A stretch of DNA of 64,000 nt, from the NCBI GenBank assembly GCA_948146395.1, contig OX411557.1, positions 34,636,077 to 34,700,076 on the forward strand. The letters are read 5' to 3'. Position 1 is the stretch's first letter; each line of letters begins with the position of its first letter. Of the stretch, positions 55,374-64,000 are shown piece by piece. The notes beneath the pieces were generated by a model that made no database searches, was not told the DNA's origin, and worked only from the letters and a program-made list of their open reading frames with translations. Both the position numbers and the translations under genes were made by a program. The DNA comes from Fragum whitleyi (lineage: Eukaryota > Mollusca > Bivalvia > Cardiida > Cardiidae).

Positions 55374-55891
55374 ACATTAGAAATATGGTAAAGAATATGC
55401 TGTTACTTATTATTTTCAATGGAAATTATTCAACAACGTATACCATAAACCACAAATTCTCTTTGGAAAAGGAACTGAGTATAAATTAATGTTACATATG
55501 TAAATTCGTTAAGATGGCGTGAGATTTTTCTCTCTGTATTTTTGTGATCTCGATTAACATTTATCAAATATAGAAACATTCTAATTGTGAATGACTTACG
55601 ATCACTTCATTAATGAACAAATACACGTGAGTTTTAATAGCACAATTATGCTAATCGTTTGAATAAATCACAAGTGTTCAAACCTAATACGTCGGGCACG
55701 ATGTCGGGTATCATAAACGTAATGTCAAGTTACCGTTTTGACGCATTTTATGCAAAGTTCAACATAACGTTAAGTAAAGTATAACTGCACGATTGTTCAA
55801 TGTATTAAAACCCGCTACGTGTACGTTCCAGGGTCATTTGGTCACGGTTGTCTAATTAACAGTCTTTAGGTTTCTTCTGCGTAGTGAATGT

Positions 55892-56024
55892 GCCCTGCGT
55901 TCAGGATGAAAACGTTAGCGTAGCGCTTTCGAAATGATACCCCGCTTTGCACGTATGTACACGTGCAAAGCGGGGTATTATTTCAAAGCGCTCGCGAAAC
56001 GTTTTTACATCCTGAACATAGGGC
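55892..56024. mobile_element. Palindromic foldback element, copy 5 (best preserved)
   Basis: GCCCTGCGTTCAGGATG...TACCCCGCTTTGCACGT and ACGTGCAAAGCGGGGTA...CATCCTGAACATAGGGC give a nearly complete 60-bp stem with a very short loop. Confidence 0.9.
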
Positions 56025-56099
56025 TGATTCACTGCCTCATCAGTTTAATTCAATTTGAATTGTGAGTTTAAATCACATCTAGGACAATTGGTATTTTTT

Positions 56100-56275
56100 A
56101 CCATCTTTTTATGCCCCCGATAGGGAGGCATCATAAATTTGACTTGTCCGTCCGTCCGTCCGTCCGTCTGTCCGTCCGTCATTCCGTCCAAAAACTTTAA
56201 CATTGGCCATAACTTCTAAATCAAAGCGGTGTCGGGGGCATTGTCATCTTACAGTGACAGCTCTTGTTATATATA
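56100..56275 (+). repeat. Dispersed repeat with (CCGT)n
   Basis: ATGCCCCCGATAGGGAGGCAT, then CCGTCCGTCCGT units, ACTTTAACATTGGCCATAACTTCTAAATC, CGGGGGCATTGTCATCTTACAGTGACAGCTCTTG: a widespread mollusc repeat. Confidence 0.75.
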
Positions 56276-57144
56276 TATTGCAGTTTATCATTATCCATAT
56301 ACTATTGGTTAAGCATTTTTAAAGTTTGCTTGGATAGTACTCTTTCCGTATCAGAGGATTGCCTTGCGTGCACCAATATCCATTTAAATAGTTTAGAAAT
56401 AAATATATATGTATTATCCGTCGTACATTTTCCACATTTTCTATCTTTTATTCACGGATTCTAACATTAGTTTATCGACGCGTTTCCATAAATTATTTAC
56501 TCAGCAAAAAAAGAAAGTATCCACTTTTTCATTTGCCAATATCTTTAACATTTGTATGATCAAATGGTCAATTAAGGTACGAATGCGTTTGCAGTGCTCC
56601 GTTTATACACACATAAATTTTCATTCAAACAACGTGTCATTTTGGTGGGGTTTTTTTTGTTTTTTTTTTTTTTCAAGAAATGTCGAAATCTATGTTTTCG
56701 ACGTCGACGCATGCTACGTGTTCGATGTAGGGTTTCTACTAAAGTTAATTTAATCTCCTAAGCTCCATGTTTAAGAAAATCAATCAATAGTTGTGTTCCA
56801 ACCACACAGGTTTTGAAACAAGACTAAGAAACATGCATAATCAAAAATTGTCAAACTCTCACGAAGTTTTACGGGCTTCGATTAAAGAGAAAAACAATAA
56901 AGACGTCTGTCGACCATTTCCGATAGAGTAGTATTGTAGTTCACCCTCTTCAACTCGCTAGGGCCTTAGTGAAACTGTCCATTCAATTTATATAAAATCC
57001 AAAGGTGTGGCTTTTTTCCAATGTTATTTTTCCGGGTGCTTCTAGAAAATTGGCAACATTTACATTTTGGCATAAATCTTGAATATCATTCCTACGATTA
57101 TTTCAGAGATAAATGTCTAAATACAAAAAAAATTGTCTTAATAC

Positions 57145-57209
57145 CTGTGCAAAGCGGGGTATAGAATTTGAAAACGGTTTGGTCCATTTTGTCATCCGGA
57201 ACGCAGGGC
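57145..57209. mobile_element. Palindromic foldback element, copy 6 (right half only)
   Basis: TGTGCAAAGCGGGGTATAGAATTTGAAAACGGTTTGG and TTTTGTCATCCGGAACGCAGGGC; the left arm is missing. Confidence 0.8.
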
Positions 57210-57680
57210 TGGTTTCCAATTGTGACCCGGCTGTAATCGACAACAATTTCCCCGGAGCCGAAATCAGTTGGCCTTTGTGGTAATGTTTTGATAGAAAAAG
57301 TGAATCATCAGTAATAGTTATAGTTCATTGTCAGAATATGAACTATAACTGTTTTACCGATCGACTTATTTTTTCTTCAAATAACACTAGTTCAATTGAG
57401 ATGCACGTCAATCAATGATGTCATTCATTTTTGTTGCGTCATACTTTCTTCAATCAAATTGCGTTAAACAAAAAGTGGGAGGAGCGAAATTAATCACTAT
57501 CGGGTTTCTGTAATTATTTTGTCATTTCGCGAGACAAAATCAGTTGAGAACGTTCAGTGAACTAAACCTCGTGATTGCTGCTTGTGGATTTTGTATTCCT
57601 TTTTACCGGTAGTTATTTTTTTGCGGACATTGTTCCTCATTTTAGGGATTTTGTATTTTAAGAAAATCAGTTATCTCCCA

Positions 57681-57875
57681 CGGCCGGCGACACTCATTCT
57701 TTCCGACAATATGTCTCTCACCAAGGGGTTGATAATCGTAGACCTATGTGAGATAGCAGCTGGAGGCTAGGAAAGGATTTGGTGTACTGGTGAGAAAAAT
57801 ATCAGGAAACCATTGTTAGGTGCTCCAGCCGCCGCAATGTTAAAAGCGGCGTTAAACTCCATTCAATCAATCAAT
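57681..57875 (+). mobile_element. SINE type 1, 5'-truncated
   Basis: Begins within the end of the tRNA head (GGCCGGCGACACTCATTC) and keeps the body and the CATTCAATCAATCAATC tail. Another SINE follows within 15 bp. Confidence 0.85.
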
Positions 57876-57885
57876 CTACCACGGC

Positions 57886-58157
57886 GTATTCAGCCGCGCA
57901 GGGTTAGCTCGTCGGACTATAATTCAAATGGTCCCGGGCTCGATCCACGACGGTGGCTCTCATCCTTTACGACTTTTTGTCTCCCACCCATGGATCGATA
58001 GTTGTAGACCTATGTGGGATAGCAGCTGGGGACTAGTAACGAAATGGTATTATTGTGGTGAGAAATACCAGGAGTCCATTGTTAGGTGCTCCAGCCGCCG
58101 CAATATTACTGAAGGAGCGTTTAAAGCGGTGTTAAACCCCATACAAAGAAACAAATC
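57886..58157 (+). mobile_element. SINE type 1, copy
   Basis: GCAGGGTTAGCTCGTCGGACTATAATTCAAATGGTCCCGGGCTCGATCCACGACGGTGGC gives a decayed A box and a good B box. The body ends in AAAGCGGTGTTAAACCCCATACAAAGAAACAAA. Confidence 0.85.
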
Positions 58158-58199
58158 CACGGCATATTCATTATCAAAAATATAAAGTTTGCAATAAGA

Positions 58200-60628
58200 C
58201 GTTTGTAGAAAACATAGAGCATTGAAAAGCTCTAGTTACCAAGTTTTGGTTCTCAACCGATACGTCACAGTTACTTCAAGAGAACATTCATAAAACGTTT
58301 TTTATTATAAATACTCGATTACAAGTTAAGGGTCTTTCTGGACATTTTACCAGACAAGATAATGACGTCACTGTCTGGTTTTGAATGTAGTCCCCGCCCA
58401 ATATGACCTAAAGTCACGTAGCTCACTTATTCGAACAGATCGTCAGGTTATGGGATATATTTTTTGAATTTCAAACGAAATAGCGGCCTTTCATTGGCTG
58501 AAAAAATAGGGCGATCGGTAAGTGAAAATAAAGGCAATATTTCTATGTACCGTTCACGAATAGTAGACGCATACACTTTGGATGCAAGCACTGAACCTTG
58601 TGAACGGATTATTAATTTCTGGTCATCTATTTGTCATCATGGAAACTTTTCATGTAAATCAAAACAACAGAAGGGTAAATCAGAATTTAAGATTTCCTGA
58701 TTATAATAATTGAGTTAATATATGAATGAGAATTAATTTATGTATAAATGCAGTACAGTAAATACACCCCTGAAAATCTAAAATATAAAAATGGCCTCAA
58801 TCAAAGTAAGACTTTTTTTCAGATCCTTAGGTGAAAAGCCTTTGTTTTAGGTTTTAACACAATCCCATCTACAATTTACAACTGTACATGTTTTTCTTTT
58901 ATTTTGCCCATCTTGACTAGGAACAGCCTGGACAGGGTGATAAGTATCGACATTGCACCGACTTGGCAGATTGCCAATAATGGCTTGGATAGACACTGTT
59001 TGCTTGTAGTAGGTTGTATGAATCTAGAATGTCCATTTTACCGGACCATGTGTTAATTTTTCAAGAACTCGCTCTAGATGGCATCTATACTCAATCCGAT
59101 TGTATTTTAATTCAAATATGTTTTGAGGGGTTCCCTAATGGTCTGTGTTATCATCTGAGATCATACCGGATGTGACGTCATGAGAAGATGGACAATCTGA
59201 GGGAACAAAAAACTATCATACCTGGTCAAACTGCACAGGCTCACCACAGTAAATACTTCCTTACCATTTTTTTTTAAATCTTAGTCTTTTTGTAGTTTTT
59301 TGTAGTCTGTAGTTTTTTTCCCTGAATTTTAAATGGTCGTTTTATTTCATCATGCATGTATACATTCATTTTTTGAGATGCAGTGTCCCCTTAATCTCTG
59401 TTCAATTTTGATACATCTTCCAATCATTAGACAAAACAGGCGTCGAACAGTCCCTATTCGCGTGACAGGCCATTTGTACGAAGTACCATTCCGTATCCAG
59501 TTTGACCTCTCTCCAAATTAACATATCTTGACACCTCCAGATGACAGGTGACGGTTAAAGTTGACATTTTTGTTGTTTCTTTGACCAACTTTTCTCCCGT
59601 TTAGTCTCCGTCCAGATGTAATTAAGATGTTTGAGTCCGTCGATGGTCAGTGGCCATTTCTGCGACCATTGGATTGAGATCAGAGGAGGATCACACCAGC
59701 ATGGATAAATCTTCTCAGTGCCCAGGTTAATTATGTACTTGTGATACGCAAAACACACAAAACACGACGAAATTTTTAATGAATACACTTTATTCGTCTC
59801 CAACGGCTTTTATTTTTGATAGGTATAAAAATCATCATTTGGCAGAAGAAATCTTCTTTTATCATAGAGGCATTTAGCGAATTTTCTTAACGAATTAGAA
59901 AATCTAAGAACAATAAGAAATATTTGAATTGAAAAGAAATGTAATATAATATTCATGTATACAACAAGTTTTTGTGACCCATTATGCGAGCATCTGTGAG
60001 ATGCGATCAGGTCGTGCCCACTGCATGACGACCAGGGACATTTCGCTTCCAAAAGATTTTCTGATTGTAGAATGAGTATTCCACCTCTATAAAAATTATT
60101 TTTTGATGTGCGAACTCTGCTTGACTCAATTTCTTTTTTAAGTTTTTATTAACGAAGGTCCCAGATGCCGAAAGGCCCTTGTCGCTTAACGCGTCACAAT
60201 TTTAAAAAAATGTCATTTTATCATATCCTCTCCATCTATACATAGCATTGCACAAATAAGGTCAAATAAGGTCAAATTAAAATCATATAGACTTCATATT
60301 CTAATATTTTCAAAACGGTTTCCATTTTCTGTAGATCTGCACGTAATAACCTTTCTTTGTCCATCATTTCCTCTTTGAATATGATTTGATTGTACAGATC
60401 AACTGCTTAGACAAAATATGTATATTCAACGTTATGAATAATTATCCTGACACAGTCGATACGCAGTCAAAATTATTACGCAACTTGACGCACAGCTGTC
60501 ACTTTCATTATTCGTGTATTGCTAAGGACCGGTCAGAAAATCCACTGTCCGTCATACAAAAAGGAGATGTCCGAGTCTGAAATGAAAATAGTATTAATTG
60601 TGATCAGACTGTGGTGACTGTACAGACT
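58200..60628. other. Unassigned upstream sequence
   Basis: A minus-strand frame near 59570-59720 (YPCWCDPPLISIQW, DGLKHLNYIWTETK) has unusually protein-like composition, but I find no paired splice sites and no family. The rest shows nothing. Confidence 0.35.
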
Positions 60629-60672
60629 TGGGCATGTTTTACTAAGCTTCTTACGAAAAAAAATAATCGTAA

Positions 60673-60724
<52 letters not shown>

Positions 60725-60920
60725 CACATATATATATAGTAAGTACCTGGTGTTTTCATTCATTGTTAGATTCTGCCTAGCGATATCGCATCGGAATTGG
60801 AAGGCGATTCCAATAAGATGATCCGTGGCAGAATTCCTTATTTAGTTACTTATCTAGAAGAAACTTTAATTTTTGACTTACGTAAAAAATTATCGTAAGA
60901 AGTTTAGTAAAACGGGCCCC
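60629..60920. mobile_element. MITE with GGGCCCGTTTTACTA termini, copy 2
   Basis: Left end GGGCATGTTTTACTAAGCTTCTTACGA, right end AGTAAAACGGGCCCC, and interior CTGGTGTTTTCATTCATTG...TTCTGCC match 24471-24714. An A run and (CA)n expansion lie at 60677-60728. Confidence 0.85.
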
Positions 60921-61964
60921 AGTTCCTTACAAAGAATGGTAATTCTAACTTATTTGAAATTCCGACCTCACGAAAAATCTATGTCTATGATCAAACAAGG
61001 TCAGCATGATATTGGATCGATCTGTTAAAAATAAAATTTATGAATGAGACATGTCAGGCGAAAAGGGGGTCACCCGGGCGTAATGCGATTTTCGACTGAA
61101 CCAATCTCTTTTACAAATATTTATCTTAAATATTAAGTTTTTTTAACCGCGTGGCGAGACATATGCATCTGCACAGCCTGGAAACTCACTCCGAAAACGC
61201 ATTCTCCCCATTCAGGAAGTACGAAAAGCGTCGGTCGTTACTAGATTCGAAACTTTCATATGGAAAATGGGGGAGAATTAATGTATTTATAATGGCAATT
61301 TTACCCTTCAGTATCATCATTCAGGTGAAATGCGACCTCTGGTATACCCCCAGCTCAATCCACTCTATTCGTGTCATTTTTACGGGGTTTGCAGAGTACA
61401 TGTAGTCCATTTTCACCTGCACACCAATGTATATATCAGCATAAGTGGCATTTTTCATTAATTTCACAATTGCGCAAAGTAAAGACTCAGACCAGTGTGT
61501 GTATCCTCATATTTATTAAAATTACAAAAAAGACATACCGCAAAGTGATGCTAAAACTTTGTAAATGAGAGCGATACGGTTTATCCATCGACAGTCCATC
61601 CGATCTTTTCAATGTTATCATTAGGCTAGGTTCTGATTTTCAACGATTAATTGTCGTGTTTACATTTCAAGGAGGCCTCTATTCGAGTGAAAGTGTTGGG
61701 TTTACTGAGTACAGTACTATCACGAGACATGTTAAAAACACACGAGGAGGAAAGATATAATGGTTTATGTTGGAATTAGTAATTATTCCGGTGGGTCAAA
61801 ATTCGATCGCTCTGTATGCAACGGCGACATTTGTATTTTTCTTATAGCTAAACAAACATCTGTGTATAACATCCCATTTGATATTTTTTATGATATTATA
61901 ATATATGTGTGTAATTATCAAAGCAGTGGCAGTAAAATAGGGAAGGTATGATCAGTAATACATT

Positions 61965-62073
61965 GGGGAATAATTCAACAGCTAATATCGTAATTATATA
62001 CAATGCAGCTTGTATTATTAACTTGCGTTTCATGTTCAGGACCCATCCGATATTAGCTGTTGAATTATTCCCC
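61965..62073. repeat. 26-bp perfect inverted repeat
   Basis: GGGGAATAATTCAACAGCTA... (61965-61990) and its exact reverse complement (62048-62073) flank a 57-nt loop. Confidence 0.85.
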
Positions 62074-62275
62074 CGTGTACTTTTGATTTTTTCATTATTT
62101 TCTGATTATCCTGAGAACTTTGCCTACCAAATTACACATACTATCCCCATGTTCGACAGATTTTCAGTTTATTCGCTAGTGGGAGTATTAGTCCGCTTTG
62201 TCATAGCTCTGGATAGTTGTATTCAATAGTAATCAACTGCCATTTCAATGTTTTTGTTCATATGCATATGTATAT

Positions 62276-62355
62276 TTCGAGGGGTCAGTGAAACCTTATC
62301 ATCAGTGCCTATAGTATTTAAAGGCACTTACAAAAGTGTTGCGCTGACCTCTCGA
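62276..62355. repeat. Imperfect inverted repeat
   Basis: TCGAGGGGTCAGTG at the left pairs with GCGCTGACCTCTCGA at the right; about 75 bp. Confidence 0.6.
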
Positions 62356-62521
62356 TTTTAAAAACTGAGTTTAGGAATCTATATTTTAATATAGAATCCA
62401 CGGCTTTCCGCACACAAAATCTAACTATACATTAATTTATGTCAATTATGAGCTATGTACTCTGACGTTGAAATAAAGTTATGTTCTAGTCAGTATTACC
62501 ATCAGCTTTAACAGAGCCAAT

Positions 62522-62640
62522 TCTGAGGTCAGGATGACAAAACGGTACAAATTGTTTGCAAATTATACCCCGCTCTGCGGCTTTGCGAGCAAGCCTTACT
62601 CCTACCAAGTGGGATAGAATTCGAAAGCCCTTATTGCTTT
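62522..62640. mobile_element. Palindromic foldback element, copy 7 (degraded)
   Basis: CAGGATGACAAAACGGTACAAATTGTTTGCAAATTATACCCCGCTCTGCG is a good left arm; the right arm is eroded. Confidence 0.75.
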
Positions 62641-63297
62641 TAGTAGACATTCACCGCGATCGATTGAATTCAACATTCAAGCTTAGACAGGAAAAATTCA
62701 TTTCTGTAGATTGGACAAAATGACTAAAACATTACCACAGACGATCTTCGGCTATGGCATGGATGCAAAATGTATTCATGTTATTTTTCCCCGATTTTAT
62801 CAATTCACAAGGATTCATGTATATCAGAGAAAATGTTTAAAAATAGAAAACAGAGAAGGCTTAAAATACTTGATTTGGTCAGGGGACATACAGGGCAATT
62901 ATATATGTCTATTCTTTATCCCAAACAAAACCAGGAAAAACAACAACGACATCAGAAAAAACAGCTTAATTTTTAAGTATTACAACCCAAACATTGTTTT
63001 ATCAACATTTAGACAATATATTAAAATATATCCTTCTTCATACATAGTGATATTTCATGAGAGGGCTTTATTCTACCCAACCTTGGTGAATTGCTCCGCC
63101 TAAGCCTATCATGCAGGCCTAATTGCTTCTAAAAACAATTGCTTTATTTTCGTTTTAGGTTAATCCGCTAGATAATAGTTATATGTTTCAGATGAGCTTA
63201 CTTGTAAATACAACAACTACTACTACCGAAAAATTCTAGTAATAATTATAATGATAACAAGATATCTTTCAGAAACACGAATTCTCCCGCCACTGCC

Positions 63298-63646
63298 ACC
63301 ATTTCAAAACAGTGACCTTGACTTTGGTATCAACTGAAAACTGTCGTCATTAGCAATACACATGTGACTTTTAAAAATCTTTAGCACTTACCATTGCAAA
63401 GTAATGACATATCTAACGTTTTAATTTAACATTTATTTGGCCTTGACTGATGACTTTCGAGTTGGTATCTACAGAAATGGCTTGTCACAAGCAATGCACA
63501 TGTTGAATATGAAGGTTCTTTCACTTACCAATCAAAAGTGATGGTCAATGTTAAAAAAAAAGACAAATGGGCAAATAGACTTACAGACAAATGGATAAAC
63601 ACACAGGCAAAAAACAATATCTATCGATGCGGGGGCATAAAAGTAT
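63298..63646 (+). repeat. CCTTGAC-type dispersed repeat
   Basis: GTGACCTTGACTTTGGTATCAACTG, GGCTTGTCACAAGCAATGCACATG and ATATGAAGGTTCTTTCACTTACCAATC precede an ACAGACAAATGG tail and GCGGGGGCATAAAAG. Confidence 0.75.
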
Positions 63647-63929
63647 TATTTCTAAGTAAGATTTTCAAGAAAATCATATGGATTTTGTTTTCAAATTAAA
63701 TACTTGATTGAAGAAAAGAATTATTTGAACGGGTGCAAGTCATTGGCTTTTTTCAAGACATTTTCTATTTTAAGGAATTTTTGTATATAAGTAATTGATT
63801 CCTGAAAGAATGTGGATCTTGGCAATTATGTTTATTGCCCAATGACATTTGTAAGCAAAGTTCAAAATATTAGAAGAATTCCATTTTGCTACAATATATC
63901 TATATCTTTTAAATTGGAATTTCCCAAAA

Positions 63930-64000
63930 GAGCAGTTGACTTTCAATCTAGAGGTCCCGGCTTAGATCCCCGACCCCGGCAATCATCATCCCGACTATTT
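63930..64000 (+). mobile_element. SINE type 1, cut by the window edge
   Basis: GCAGTTGACTTTCAATCTAGAGGTCCCGGCTTAGATCCCCGACCCCGGC is a tRNA-like head; the body begins with CATCCCGACTATTT. Confidence 0.75.

Noticed and set aside
58464..58700. 78-codon plus-strand exon
   Set aside because: A GTAAGT donor-like site lies inside it, but there is no matching acceptor or recognisable product.
62711..63103. 130-codon plus-strand reading
   Set aside because: One of the longer unexplained readings, but Lys/Asn/Ile/Phe-rich as expected from AT-rich DNA, with no motif, no splice support and no conserved pattern.

Overview
The window reads as nuclear DNA of a bivalve-like mollusc. It is AT-rich, has introns and is packed with transposable-element debris. 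The mollusc assignment is an inference from the repeats: tRNA-headed SINEs, Penelope-like elements with a GIY-YIG endonuclease, a BEL/Pao retrotransposon, and long arrays of CAAAGGGCAATAACTC-type or ATGACCTTGACC-type units. I see no prokaryotic operons, rRNA, CRISPR or plausible functional tRNA gene.

Two host genes can be rebuilt on the minus strand, both as secreted paralogs. Gene A (50101 down to 16806) has five coding exons joined by GT-AG introns with matching phases: a signal-peptide exon, two exons for an N-terminal domain (SGxxDPEW ... LGYxGF ... VGR ... LL), a linker with a furin-type RRKR site, and a Cys/His-containing C-terminal domain. The reading is about 303 codons, with a TATA box before it and AATAAA after it. 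Gene B (11152 down to 7956) has three exons and encodes the same N-terminal domain alone, about 156 residues, with a similar TATA box at nearly the same distance from the ATG. Neither family has a name I can give with confidence.

Layout: 0.6-1.6 kb, Penelope-like (PLE) fragment split by a repeat; 2.6-4.6 kb, SINEs and a 133-bp tandem duplication; 6.1-7.7 kb, a 1.6-kb element with 18-bp terminal inverted repeats (TIRs); 8.0-11.2 kb, gene B around a repeat array; 12.8-15.5 kb, a PLE with an inverted 5' part and a LINE inserted in it; 16.8-23.9 kb, exons 5 to 2 of gene A; 23.9-50.0 kb, the 26-kb first intron of gene A, holding MITEs, SINEs, 156-bp arrays and a BEL/Pao remnant split by a 5.7-kb TIR element; 50.2-64 kb, upstream sequence with SINEs, MITEs and more arrays.

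The main new points are the paralog pair, the nested PLE/LINE rearrangement, the 5.7-kb GCGGAA-rich TIR element, and a dispersed family of palindromic elements that also lie in the introns of gene A. No searches were run; family names rest on motif recognition.
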